A DNA stretch of 64,000 bases from Curtobacterium aurantiacum (GCF_018598555.1 NZ_JAHEWN010000003.1:186001-250000), one strand, 5' to 3'. Positions 52,416 to 63,223 are shown, numbered from the stretch's first letter. The notes: generated from the letters alone by a model not told the origin. Program-made: numbers and translations.

Positions 52416-52445
52416 GTTGTACAACGCAACCCCGCCTGTACGACG
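52416..52445 (-). promoter_or_regulatory. operator candidates of the osmoprotectant operon
   Basis: A perfect palindrome GTTGTACAAC (52416-52425) lies within GGTTG...CAACC. TGTACAACG (52418-52426) recurs as TGTACGACG (52437-52445), 19 bases away. Located about 85-115 bases before the first gene, near a likely promoter (TTGTAC, TAGCTT). Confidence 0.4.
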
Positions 52446-52540
52446 GTTTCCCTTGCGGTTGCGAGGAGGATAACCCCAGGTCAGGAGTGGTTCACCGTGC
52501 CGAGCCTGGGAGAACGGTAACGATCGGTCTGCCTGCTCGG

Positions 52541-53263
52541 CTATGCGTCGAGGTCGCGCAACCCGGATCGCTCCGCGATGTCGACGAGCTGCTCACGCCA
52601 CCGGACCCATTCCTCCGGGGACTTGTCGGCCAGGTTGCCGTCGCCGTCGCCGGCCAGGCCGTCGAGCATCTCGCGCACGATGTCGGCGTGGCCCGCGTGC
52701 CGGGCGGTCTCGTAGGCCATGTGCACCAGGATGCGGTGCAGCGTGACGTCCCGGTGCTCCTCCGGCCACCACGGCACGATCCCGGTGGCGGTGAGGTCGA
52801 GCGCCTCGATCGTGGCGTCGGCGTGGGCGGCACTCCGGTGGTGGAAGGCCACGATGTCGGCCATGGTCTCGTCGAGCGAGGCGTACATGTCCTCGCCGTC
52901 CTCCGACTCGAGCCAGGCGGGCTGGTCCGGCAACGGCCGCCCGAACACCTCGCCGAAGTAGCCGGCCTGGACCCCGGCGACGTGCTTCACCAGCCCGAGG
53001 ACGTTCGTCCCCGTCGGCGTCACCGGCCAGCGGGCCTGCCGCTCCGCGAGCCCGTCGAGCTTGGCCAGCAGGGCCGCACGGTGCTTCTGCAGGTACCGGT
53101 GCAGCGTCCGCTTCACCGCGGCGTCGGCGGCAGCGGCGTCCGCGGCCGTCGCGCCGTCCGGGTGCCGCGCGGACCCTTCGTCCGACAGCAGCGCGCTGCC
53201 GCTCGCCGCCAGGGTGCCGGTGCTCGCGGGGTGCACGTGGGGAACCGCTTCGACGTCGCTCAT
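52541..53263 (-). CDS. DinB/DUF664-family protein
   Basis: 240 residues. The four-helix DinB fold is seen in TLHRYLQKHRAALLAKLDGL and HVAGVQAGYFGEVFG, IVAFHHRSAAHADATIEAL and ILVHMAYETARHAGHADIVR. The His residues in HVAG, and in HMAYE...HAGH, match the metal site of DinB-like bacillithiol/mycothiol-dependent transferases. The start overlaps the stop of the DUF6197-like gene (ATGA). Confidence 0.88.
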   Translation of the reverse strand: MSDVEAVPHVHPASTGTLAASGSALLSDEGSARHPDGATAADAAAADAAVKRTLHRYLQKHRAALLAKLDGLAERQARWPVTPTGTNVLGLVKHVAGVQAGYFGEVFGRPLPDQPAWLESEDGEDMYASLDETMADIVAFHHRSAAHADATIEALDLTATGIVPWWPEEHRDVTLHRILVHMAYETARHAGHADIVREMLDGLAGDGDGNLADKSPEEWVRWREQLVDIAERSGLRDLDA

Positions 53264-53871
53264 GTCCCCGATCGTGCCACCCGGAGCTCCTGCAGGCGCG
53301 TGGACTCCTGCACCGCGACCCGTTCGGCCGTGAGCAGGAGCCCGGCGACCTCGGCCCCGGTGCGGGCCGGGGCGTCGTTCCAGCTCGTCAGGTCGCGCAC
53401 CCGCCCCATCCGGATGTCCGGGGCGGGACACCACAGCACGGGCTCGTCCTCGTCGCGGGCGAGCGCGTGCCAGACGACGTCGAGCGAGTGCTGCACCCGC
53501 GGCGCGTGCACCGCGTGCGGACCGCCGGCGGCGGACACGACGGCGCCGACCAGGCAGGCGCCGACGAGCGGCCGTCCCTGCACGTCCATCGCAGCGGCAC
53601 TCGAGGCCTTCCGCTCCCGGCCGTGCTCGTCGAGGTAGGCGAACCAGGCGTGCTGGATCCAACCGCGTTCGACGACGGCGCGGGCGTCGGAGAGCAGGTG
53701 GACGAGTTCGGCGAGTTCCCGGACCTGGTCGTCGACCCGACGCGCGCGTGCGGCGGCGCGACGGTCCGCGAGCCGGTCGAGGAGACCGCGGAGTCCCCGT
53801 CGTTCGGGCCGGACGTGGACGGGGGAGGCGTCGGTGGCGACGTCGTGCTGGACGCGGAGCTCGAGGGTCAT
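53260..53871 (-). CDS. DUF6197-like protein
   Basis: 203 residues. LAELVHLLSDARAVVERGWI, QHAW and GRPLVGACLVGAVVSAAGG resemble DUF6197 proteins (a helical module of unknown role). The C-terminal WHALARDEDEPVLWCPAPD and LTSWNDAPARTGAEVAGLLL complete the module. Coupled to the DinB gene by ATGA, so the two probably function together. Confidence 0.7.
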   Translation of the reverse strand: MTLELRVQHDVATDASPVHVRPERRGLRGLLDRLADRRAAARARRVDDQVRELAELVHLLSDARAVVERGWIQHAWFAYLDEHGRERKASSAAAMDVQGRPLVGACLVGAVVSAAGGPHAVHAPRVQHSLDVVWHALARDEDEPVLWCPAPDIRMGRVRDLTSWNDAPARTGAEVAGLLLTAERVAVQESTRLQELRVARSGT

Positions 53872-53929
53872 GGCGGCCCCTCCGATCGGCTGTGCACGGA
53901 TGGTGCGGTCACGATAGCCCCGCCGGGAC

Positions 53930-54808
53930 TCAGTCGTCCAGCACCGCGTCGATGCTCCGTCGTGCGACGCTCCGGAAGGCGCGTTCGTCGGCGGTCGCGA
54001 GCGCGGACGCGAGCGCGACGGCCCATCCGCGTGCGCGCTGCCAGGTGACTTCCGTGGCGACGACGTGCGTCCGGAACGCGCGACGCCCCCGCTGGTCGAG
54101 CGTCAGCCAGGCGGTCGCGAGGTCGACGGCGGGATCCCCCGCGGTGACGTCGCCGAAGTCGATCACCGCCGACAGGCGGTCGACGCCGTCCGGTGCCCGG
54201 TCGACGAGCAGGTTGAAGGGGTGCAGGTCGCCGTGCACCCAGACGGGAGGCCCGGCGTGCGCGGGCACGGCCGCTGCGGTCCGCCACAGCGTGGCCAGCT
54301 CTCCGGCACGGGGCACGTCGTGCCCGTCGAGTCGCGCCAGCACGGCGTCGCTGCGCGATGCGAGCGGGACGCCGCGGAACGGGTTCGCGGGGGCGTCGGC
54401 CGGAACCGGGACGTGCAGGCGACCGACGAACGCGGCGAGCGCCTCGGCCACGGACACCCCGGCAGCCCGTGCACCGATGGGCGCGCCGGGCAGCCACGGC
54501 ACGATGCTCCACGACCACGGGTAACCGAGGGCGGGACGTCCCGTGCGGACCGGTGCCGGGACCGGCACGACCGGACCGACCCGGGCGGCGATCTCCGGCA
54601 GCCAGCGTTGCTCGTGTTCGACCAGGCGCGCGGCCATCGCCCGGCGGGGGACCCGCACGGCCAGGTCGTCGCCCAGGCGCAGCACGACGTTGTCCCAGCC
54701 GTTCGCGACGACCTCGAGCGGCTGGCCGGCCAGGTCCGGGTGCTGGTCGAGCAGCAGGGACCGGACGAGCGGGACGTCGACGTCGACCTCGGCGGACGGG
54801 GTGGGCAC
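53930..54808 (-). CDS. aminoglycoside phosphotransferase-family kinase
   Basis: 292 residues from a GTG. VWVHGDLHPFNLLV carries the catalytic Asp and Asn and VIDFGDVTAGDPAVDLA the metal-binding Asp. Probably a small-molecule (sugar, choline or antibiotic) kinase; no substrate can be inferred. Confidence 0.88.
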   Translation of the reverse strand: MPTPSAEVDVDVPLVRSLLLDQHPDLAGQPLEVVANGWDNVVLRLGDDLAVRVPRRAMAARLVEHEQRWLPEIAARVGPVVPVPAPVRTGRPALGYPWSWSIVPWLPGAPIGARAAGVSVAEALAAFVGRLHVPVPADAPANPFRGVPLASRSDAVLARLDGHDVPRAGELATLWRTAAAVPAHAGPPVWVHGDLHPFNLLVDRAPDGVDRLSAVIDFGDVTAGDPAVDLATAWLTLDQRGRRAFRTHVVATEVTWQRARGWAVALASALATADERAFRSVARRSIDAVLDD

Positions 54809-54892
54809 CGGGTCAGGCTAGTGGGCCGGACGACACACGCCCGCGAACTGGGGCCGTTGGCGCGACACCCTTCTCGGTATTGTCGTAGCGAG

Positions 54893-54928
54893 GTGACGTG
54901 GGTGTTTCCCTGGGGGGACCCGCGTCAC
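54893..54928. terminator. hairpin at the end of the TetR gene
   Basis: GTGACGTGGGT (54893-54903) pairs with ACCCGCGTCAC (54918-54928) at 10 of 11 positions. The right arm contains the stop codon of the TetR gene at 54925. Likely transcription terminator or regulatory palindrome. Confidence 0.5.
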
Positions 54929-55575
54929 TCCGGAGCGATCACCGCGACGAGCCGCGGGATCTCCGGACGCAGCCGTTCGGAGACGAACGCGTCCAGCAGG
55001 ACCGTCCAGAGTTCCCGCAGTTGCTCGAAGATGTCGGATCGGCGGGTCATCGCGTCCGACACCGTCTGCACGCCCGTGTACGCACGCACGACGACCCGGC
55101 CGACGAGCTCTGGGTCCCACCGCGGGTCGATCTCACCCGCGTCGATCGCCTGGCGCGCGAAGCCGGCGATCACCTCGGTCCAGTCGGTGTACGGGTCCCG
55201 CCGGTCGACGTCGCTCGCGGCCACGTCGGTCGACAGCCGGACACCGGCGCTCACGACGACCTCGGCGGTCATCTGGACCGCGAGCCCCTGGCACAGCCAC
55301 ATGATCGACTCGAGCGGGGTGGCGCCCCGAGCCAGCGCTGCCTCGCCGTACCGGCGGGAGATCGCGTGCTGCTCGGCGACCACGGCGCCCGCCATGTCGG
55401 CCTTCGAGGTGAAGTGGAAGTACAGCGCGCCCTTGGTCATCCCGATGCGCTCGGCGATGCCGTCCATCGAGGCGCCGACGTACCCGCGTTCGTCGAACTC
55501 CGCGGCCGCGCCCTCGATGATCGCGGCGCGGGTCGCGAGCGACCGCTCTTGCCGGGTCGGTCGGTCCTGCACCAT
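54925..55575 (-). CDS. TetR-family (ScbR/ArpA-like) regulator
   Basis: 216 residues. QERSLATRAAIIEGAAAEFD, then YVGASMDGIAERIGMTKGAL and YFHFTSKADMA, match gamma-butyrolactone-receptor-like TetR proteins. Such proteins sense diffusible signals in Streptomyces; the role in this genus is unknown. No adjacent synthase gene (AfsA-like). Confidence 0.88.
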   Translation of the reverse strand: MVQDRPTRQERSLATRAAIIEGAAAEFDERGYVGASMDGIAERIGMTKGALYFHFTSKADMAGAVVAEQHAISRRYGEAALARGATPLESIMWLCQGLAVQMTAEVVVSAGVRLSTDVAASDVDRRDPYTDWTEVIAGFARQAIDAGEIDPRWDPELVGRVVVRAYTGVQTVSDAMTRRSDIFEQLRELWTVLLDAFVSERLRPEIPRLVAVIAPE

Positions 55576-55665
55576 GGGGTCCGATCGTAGTCAGCGCATC
55601 CGACCGCCGGGGTTCCCTGGCCGCATTCGGCAGGCGTTCGGCCGGGTGCCCTACGGTCGGTCGCC

Positions 55666-56109
55666 ATGGACGGATGGCGGAACCCTGCGCGCTGGGCACG
55701 GACGGGGCGGTGGCTGCTGCTGCCGATCGCGGTGCTCGACTGGGTCGCGCTCGCGCCGCAGACCATCGTGGTGCTGGCCTTCCTGATCGCCGTCGTCGGA
55801 CTCGCCGGCATGGCAGCGGCGCTCGTCGTGCACATGCTCGGCCGGTCGCGCGGTGCGATGGCCGCCCTGGGGGTCGTGCTGCTGCTCGGTGGCCTCGTGG
55901 TGTTCGGTCTCGACCCGTTCCCCGGTTCGTTCCCGCTCATCGAGTCGTGGTGGCCGGAGTCGATCACGCAGCCGCAGCACGTCGGCAGGGCGTACTGGCA
56001 GCTCGCCGGCCTGGGCATCGAGCTCGCCGGGTTCGCCCTGCTCGCCACGCTGCTCGTGGTCGCGCTCACCGGCACCCCGCGCCCGCGGCAGGACCGCCCC
56101 CGCTCCTGA
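55666..56109 (+). CDS. four-helix membrane protein of unknown function
   Basis: 147 residues, hydrophobic segments about 17-32, 34-57, 63-80 and 108-132, with a conserved-looking loop FPGSFPLIESWWPESITQPQ. Starts at ATG 55666. No family recognised. Short basic C-terminus PRPRQDRPRS. Confidence 0.7.
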   Translation: MDGWRNPARWARTGRWLLLPIAVLDWVALAPQTIVVLAFLIAVVGLAGMAAALVVHMLGRSRGAMAALGVVLLLGGLVVFGLDPFPGSFPLIESWWPESITQPQHVGRAYWQLAGLGIELAGFALLATLLVVALTGTPRPRQDRPRS

Positions 56110-56151
56110 CCCACCCCGGGCAGCACGCCGCACCGGGGCGACGTGTCCCGA

Positions 56152-57309
56152 TCAGTGCCGCGTGAGCACCACCAGCGTGACGTCGACCGCGGCGTCCGTA
56201 GGGACCGCCGCACGCACCCGTTCGACCGCGGCGGCCCCGTCCGGAGCCGAGCGCACCAGCGCGGCGAGGTCGTCCAGGTGCCGGAGCCCGTCCAACGTCA
56301 GGACGCCCTGGGTGCACACCGCGAGCCGGTCGCCCGGCGCGAGGTCGAGTGCCCCGGGCGACCGGGGGATCGACTCCGGCTGCAGGCCGAGCGGCAGGTC
56401 GAGGGGGTGCAGGACCCGGGCGGAGCCGTCCGCCCGGACGAGCACCGCCAGCCCGTGCCCGGCGTCGCCGAAGTCGACGTGACCCGACGTCGGGTCGAGC
56501 CGCAGGTGGAAGAGCGAGCCGACGGCGTCCGCAGCCGACAGGTCGGCGGTGACCTGCGCCTCCAGGCCGCCGATCGCGTCCTGCATACCGGTCGCGGTCC
56601 GTGCCGCCACCGCTCCGCGGACCGCCGCGGCGAGCAGCCCCGAGGCCGGTCCGGCGGCGCTGACGCGACCGACGGTCACGTGCAGGGCGCCGTCCGGCGC
56701 GACGCGCCAGTCGGCGACGTCACCTCCGCCGCCGTCGTGCTGGGCGACCAGGAAGTCGAGGGCGTACCCGGGGACGTCGACCGGGTCGGGCACCAGGCCG
56801 TCGAGCGCCCGGCGCACCCGCCCGCGGTCGATCGCGACGCCGAGCTCCCGCTCGGTCCACCGGGCCAGGTCGCGCAGCAGGTCGAGGTCCTCGTCCGAGA
56901 ACACCCGCGGCACGGCGTCCATCAGGCACAGCGTGCCCACCCGGGTGCCGTCGACCATGGTCAACGGTGCCCCGGCGTAGAACCGGATGCCGTGCTCCGC
57001 CACCGCCGCCGTGTCGGCGAACCGGGCGTCGAGCGACGCGTCCGGGATCACCATGAGCTCGCGAGCGAGGACCGTCGTCGCACAGAACTGCTCGCTGGCG
57101 GGGACGCTCGACCCCTGGTGCCAGCCGAACGTCGACTGCGTCGTGACGAGGTCGTGGTGGACGAGGTTGAGGAAGGTCAACGGGACGTCGAACGCCTCGT
57201 GGGCCATGCGGGTGATGCGGTCGAAACGCTCCTCGGGTCCTGATCCCAAGATGGCGAGCGCCTCGACCACCGCGGTGCGCCTGTCCGCACCGTCGAGATG
57301 GTTGGTCAC
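56152..57309 (-). CDS. GAF plus SpoIIE-like (PP2C) protein, catalytic site degenerate
   Basis: 385 residues from a GTG. Residues about 20-165 are a GAF domain (FDVPLTFLNLVHHDLVTTQS, FYAGAPLTMVDGTRVGTLCL). The rest follows the RsbU/SpoIIE phosphatase pattern, but the second catalytic motif, normally GDVsGhG, reads VGRVSAAG, and the terminal DDvT reads VDVT. A signalling or binding role may replace phosphatase activity. Start overlaps the ThuA stop (GTGA). Confidence 0.8.
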   Translation of the reverse strand: MTNHLDGADRRTAVVEALAILGSGPEERFDRITRMAHEAFDVPLTFLNLVHHDLVTTQSTFGWHQGSSVPASEQFCATTVLARELMVIPDASLDARFADTAAVAEHGIRFYAGAPLTMVDGTRVGTLCLMDAVPRVFSDEDLDLLRDLARWTERELGVAIDRGRVRRALDGLVPDPVDVPGYALDFLVAQHDGGGGDVADWRVAPDGALHVTVGRVSAAGPASGLLAAAVRGAVAARTATGMQDAIGGLEAQVTADLSAADAVGSLFHLRLDPTSGHVDFGDAGHGLAVLVRADGSARVLHPLDLPLGLQPESIPRSPGALDLAPGDRLAVCTQGVLTLDGLRHLDDLAALVRSAPDGAAAVERVRAAVPTDAAVDVTLVVLTRH

Positions 57310-58082
57310 CCGGCCTGTCTACCCCGATCGTCCGACAGGAACCAGTCCCGCGGGTGGGGGTCGGCCGTCAGCTCGCGGCGCTCGGACACCGGGGCAGCCC
57401 ACGCGGCGGCGTTCGACAGCACGCGCTGGATGTCCGGGTGGTGGTAGACGGGGTACTCCTGGTCGCCCGGCGAGAAGTAGAAGACCTTCCCCAGGCCCCG
57501 GCGGTACGCGACGCCGGAGCGGAAGACCTCGCCGCCGGCGAAGGTCGACAGGAACACCTCTTCGTCGGGGCGCGGGATGTCGAAGTACTCGCCGTACATC
57601 TCCTGCCGGTCGATGACGATCGGGTGCGGCACCCCCGCGGCGATCGGGTGCTCGGGCGCGACGGTCCAGACGAGTTCGCGCTCACCGTCGTTCCGCCACT
57701 TCAGCGAGCAGGTCGTGCCCATCAGGCGCTTGAACGGCTTGGAGTAGTGGCCGGAGTGCAGCACCACCAGGCCCATGCCGGCGTGCACGGCGTCGACGAC
57801 CAGGTCGACGACGGCGTCGCTCACCTCGTCGTGGGCGGCGTGCCCCCACCAGAACAGCACGTCCGTGGCGGCCAGGCGTTCGGCGGTGATGCCGTGGTCG
57901 GGTTCCTGCAGGGTGGCGGTCGAGACGTCGGCCCCGGGCTGCAGCCGCCGGAGCGCCTCGGCGATCACGGCGTGCATGCCGTCGGGGTAGTGCCCGACGA
58001 CCGTCGCGTCACCGCGGGTCTCGTGCACGTTCTCGTTCCAGACGACGATGTTCAGGGGACGGTTCTCGGTCGACGGCGACAT
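57306..58082 (-). CDS. ThuA-like trehalose-utilisation protein
   Basis: 258 residues. VVWNENVHETRGDATVVGHY, TDVLFWWGHAAHDEVSD and LVVLHSGHYSKPF, and GVAYRRGLGKVFYFSPGDQE, are ThuA signatures (a glutamine-amidotransferase-like fold). ThuA acts on keto-trehalose in trehalose catabolism of Rhizobiales; the role here is unproven. It is translationally coupled to the GAF-SpoIIE gene. Confidence 0.9.
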   Translation of the reverse strand: MSPSTENRPLNIVVWNENVHETRGDATVVGHYPDGMHAVIAEALRRLQPGADVSTATLQEPDHGITAERLAATDVLFWWGHAAHDEVSDAVVDLVVDAVHAGMGLVVLHSGHYSKPFKRLMGTTCSLKWRNDGERELVWTVAPEHPIAAGVPHPIVIDRQEMYGEYFDIPRPDEEVFLSTFAGGEVFRSGVAYRRGLGKVFYFSPGDQEYPVYHHPDIQRVLSNAAAWAAPVSERRELTADPHPRDWFLSDDRGRQAG

Positions 58083-58221
58083 CCGCCCACGCTACCCGTG
58101 ATCGGTACGCGCAGGCACTGGCGTTTTCTGATCGTTTGACCTACCTTCGGATCACTATCGCGCAGACGGCGACGCCAGGGGGCGTCGATCACCGTCCGCG
58201 CCGAGGACAGGGGCTCGTCCG

Positions 58222-59664
58222 ATGCAGCACCGCACCATCTCCACCGCCGCGCTCGCGGCGGTACTCGCACTCGCCGTACCGACCACCGCATGGGCATCCT
58301 CGCCCACCGGTCACCACCCGACCCGCACCGCGACCACCTCGACCGTGACCTACACGGCGAGCGACGCGGTCATCCCGAACCCCTCGCGCGGGTTCGACCA
58401 CACCACCGAGACGCACTACCGCGCCGACGGCACCGGGTACACGCCGCTCGACGCCGCGACGCTGCGTGGCTACCGGGCCGAGGGCGTCACGCAGGTCGTC
58501 CGGGTGTTCTACATGGAGGCCTTCGCCCAGCAGCGACAGCTCAGCCAGGCCTGGCTCGACCTCGTGCAGCACGACTACGACACCGCGCGGCAAGCGGGTG
58601 TGGGCGTGATCACCCGGTTCGCCTACGTCCAGGGCGGTTCGGGGCCGTACACGGCGCCCTACGGCGACGCCGACCTGCCGACCGTGCTCGGGCACATCGA
58701 GCAGCTCACCCCGACGCTCCGCCGGAACGCCGACGTCATCCCGACCCTGCAGGGGGGCTTCATCGGGCTCTGGGGCGAGGGCTACTACACCGACCACTTC
58801 GCCAGTGACCCGGCGAACCCTGGCGTACTCACCGAGGCCGACAAGGACGCCCGACGCCAGGTGCTCCAGGCCGAACTCGCCGCCCTGCCGTCGAGCCGCT
58901 CGGTCCAGGCCCGCACCATGCAGATGAAGCAGGACGCCCTCCGCACCCCGTCGGGCACGGCCGGGGCACTCACCCCGGAGCAGGCGCACGACGGCTCGGC
59001 AGCGTCACGCGTCGGGCACCACAACGACTGCTTCCTCGCCTCGCCGGACGACTTCGGCACGTTCCTGAGCAACCCGCTGTCCCTCGACCAGGACTACCTG
59101 GCGGCCGAGTCGCGGTACGTCCCCGTCGGTGGTGAGACCTGCGCCGTGAACGCTCCGCGGACCCTGTACCCGTCCGCCTCGGCCGAGATGGCGAAGTACC
59201 ACTACAGCTACCTCAACCTCGACTACAACAAGGACGTGCTGGCGAGCTGGGGTACGGCCGGCATGACCGACGCCGCCAAGAAGCTCGGCTACCGCTTCAC
59301 GATGACCTCGAGCACCGCCACCTCGGGTGCGCAGGCGTCGGTGGCCGTGTCGATCCGGAACGACGGCTGGGCGGCGCCGTACAACAGCCGTCCGGTGCAG
59401 CTCGTGCTGACCGACGGCGACCGCCGGGTGACCGTGCCGGTGGACGCCGACGCGTCGTCCTGGCAGCCGGGCCAGACCGTGACGGTCCGGGCGTCGCTGG
59501 CGGACGTGCCGAACGGACGCTGGAGCGTCGCCCTCGCCCTGCCCGCCCCGGAGGCCTCGGTGGCCGCGGACCCCGCGTTCGCGATCCAGACGGCGAACAC
59601 GGGCACGTGGGACCCGGACACCGGCGTGAACCGGCTCGGCCAGACGGTGGTCGTGCAGCACTGA
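58222..59664 (+). CDS. secreted DUF4832/DUF4874 protein
   Basis: 480 residues. A signal peptide (AALAAVLALAVPTTAWASS) with Ala-x-Ala-type cleavage near residue 25 precedes NPSRGFDHTTETHYRADG (DUF4874) and a C-terminal beta domain (VAVSIRNDGWAAPYNSRPVQ; DUF4832). The aldolase-like barrel WLDLVQHDYDTARQAGVGV suggests a glycoside-hydrolase-like protein, probably acting on polysaccharide. A strong terminator follows. Confidence 0.85.
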   Translation: MQHRTISTAALAAVLALAVPTTAWASSPTGHHPTRTATTSTVTYTASDAVIPNPSRGFDHTTETHYRADGTGYTPLDAATLRGYRAEGVTQVVRVFYMEAFAQQRQLSQAWLDLVQHDYDTARQAGVGVITRFAYVQGGSGPYTAPYGDADLPTVLGHIEQLTPTLRRNADVIPTLQGGFIGLWGEGYYTDHFASDPANPGVLTEADKDARRQVLQAELAALPSSRSVQARTMQMKQDALRTPSGTAGALTPEQAHDGSAASRVGHHNDCFLASPDDFGTFLSNPLSLDQDYLAAESRYVPVGGETCAVNAPRTLYPSASAEMAKYHYSYLNLDYNKDVLASWGTAGMTDAAKKLGYRFTMTSSTATSGAQASVAVSIRNDGWAAPYNSRPVQLVLTDGDRRVTVPVDADASSWQPGQTVTVRASLADVPNGRWSVALALPAPEASVAADPAFAIQTANTGTWDPDTGVNRLGQTVVVQH

Positions 59665-59675
59665 TCGGACGTCGA

Positions 59676-59707
59676 GGGCGCCCCGGGTCGAACGGCCCGG
59701 GGCGCCC
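59676..59707. terminator. hairpin terminator after the DUF4832 gene
   Basis: GGGCGCCCCGGG (59676-59687) and CCCGGGGCGCCC (59696-59707) form a perfect 12-bp stem with an 8-base loop, 12 bases after the stop. No U-run, as usual in high-GC actinobacteria. Confidence 0.75.
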
Positions 59708-59755
59708 TGCTGTCCACCGGAGCGTCCTGCTGTCTGTCAACCAGGGTCCGCCACC

Positions 59756-60220
59756 ATGGACGCCATGACCCCACGCTCCCTGTTCCGCGCCGCCGCGGTC
59801 GCCGAACTCGTGACCTGGACCCTGCTCATCCTCGGGATGGTGCTGAAGTACGGCCTGGACGCCGGCGACTGGGGCGTCCGCATCGGTGGCGGCGTGCACG
59901 GCTTCGTGTTCCTGGCGTACCTGGTGGTCACGACGGTCGTGGCGGTGAACCAGCGGTGGTCGTTCGGTGCGCTCGTGCTCGGCTGGGCCAGTGCCGTCGT
60001 GCCGTACGCCACGGTGCCGTTCGAGGTCGCCGTCGCCCGCCGCGGCATGCTCGAGGGCTCCTGGCGCCGCTCACCCGACGCTCAATCCGGGTTCTGGGAC
60101 CGCCTGCTGTTCTTCGTGGTGCGTCGCCCCGCGCTGGCCGCCGGCATCGGGGTCGTGGCCGTCGCCCTGGTCTTCACGGGGCTGCTGGCCGCCGGACCGC
60201 CCGTGCCGCCCCGCGGCTGA
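59756..60220 (+). CDS. DUF3817-family membrane protein
   Basis: 154 residues (ATG 59765 is an alternative). Helices about 12-30, 42-62, 68-88 and the C-terminal VVAVALVFTGLLAAG. The N-terminal RAAAVAELVTWTLLILGMVL and GGGVHGFVFLAYLV match DUF3817 membrane proteins. Function unknown. Confidence 0.8.
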   Translation: MDAMTPRSLFRAAAVAELVTWTLLILGMVLKYGLDAGDWGVRIGGGVHGFVFLAYLVVTTVVAVNQRWSFGALVLGWASAVVPYATVPFEVAVARRGMLEGSWRRSPDAQSGFWDRLLFFVVRRPALAAGIGVVAVALVFTGLLAAGPPVPPRG

Positions 60221-60250
60221 GCGCGCGCCCCCGCGCGTCCCCGCGCGTCA

Positions 60251-60309
60251 CTTCGTGAGCAGCAATGGTCGGGTTCGTGGTGCGGACCCGACCGTTGCTG
60301 CTCACGAAG
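60251..60309. repeat. dispersed palindrome, family 1, copy 3
   Basis: CTTCGTGAGCAGCAATGG... (60251-60274) pairs with 60286-60309 at 23 of 24 positions, an 11-base loop between. It lies 30 bases after the DUF3817 stop and is followed directly by copy B of the 106-bp element. Confidence 0.88.
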
Positions 60310-60332
60310 CGCGGCCGTGGTCGCGACCACAG

Positions 60333-60438
60333 ACGGACGGGAGGTGGGCCCCACCAGCCGGTACCGGCGCACCGCGCCAGCGGGGTGACGGTCGTGCCTG
60401 GAGGGACGGTGCCAGCTGGCACCGGGCCTCCCGTCCGT
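60333..60438. repeat. 106-bp structured element, copy B
   Basis: Same length as copy A (48517-48622) with five substitutions. In this copy two internal palindromes are perfect: GCCGGTACCGGC and GGTGCCAGCTGGCACC. It lies between the convergent DUF3817 and IDH genes, 12 bases from the IDH stop. Confidence 0.9.
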
Positions 60439-60450
60439 GGGCTGGCGCTG

Positions 60451-62661
<2,211 letters not shown>

Positions 62662-62719
62662 GCTGGCGGGTACTCCCTTGTTCGACCGTCGGTACGTCCA
62701 CGGTACTCGTGGCGCAGGA

Positions 62720-62737
62720 TGTCTCGACATCAAGATA
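62720..62737. promoter_or_regulatory. imperfect palindrome before icd
   Basis: TGTCTCGACATCAAGATA reads on the minus strand TATCTTGATGTCGAGACA; the arms TCTCGA/TCAAGA pair at 5 of 6. It lies about 58 bases upstream of the icd start and is a plausible operator of a TCA-cycle regulator. No regulator gene is adjacent. Confidence 0.4.
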
Positions 62738-62854
62738 CATGGCCCCTGCTTCCGCGCGGCAGATGCTCGGCCCACACCCTGGAGGCACACCGTCGACACA
62801 TAGGAACGGTGCGTGGACTGGCCTCCCGCAGCACCAGAGCGAGGGAGAGCGCGC

Positions 62855-63220
62855 ATGACCACGACACGGCAGACCCCGGACGACTTCGGCTGGAGGGCGG
62901 AGGACCTGCGGTCCGCGTACGCCTCGGACGGCAGCGGCCCCTACCGGTACGCGCCGGACGGCTCCGGACCCTTCTCGTACGACCCCGACGGGTCCGGCCC
63001 CTGGCTCGTCGGCCCGGAGCCCCGGGGGAGTGCTCGCCGGTTCGCACCGCGACAGCGTGGCAGCCGATCGAGACGGCGGCGGGTCGGTACGGCCTGCACC
63101 GCCGGAGCACTGGCGCTCGTGCTCGCGGTCGGCAGCGTCTCCGTCGTCGCGCACACCGCACCGCCGCAGCACTCGGTGCAGGCCGGCGCCGTCCACGGTC
63201 CGGGCCCCGACGGAGCCTGA
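62855..63220 (+). CDS. single-pass membrane protein with DGSGP repeats
   Basis: 121 residues from ATG 62855. Residues about 26-55 contain three near-identical ten-residue repeats: [31 protein letters not shown] strongly basic stretch ([13 protein letters not shown]) follows, then one transmembrane helix (about 85-105). Orientation by the positive-inside rule puts the repeats in the cytoplasm. No family recognised. Confidence 0.6.
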   Translation: MTTTRQTPDDFGWRAEDLRSAYASDGSGPYRYAPDGSGPFSYDPDGSGPWLVGPEPRGSARRFAPRQRGSRSRRRRVGTACTAGALALVLAVGSVSVVAHTAPPQHSVQAGAVHGPGPDGA

Positions 63221-63223
63221 CCG

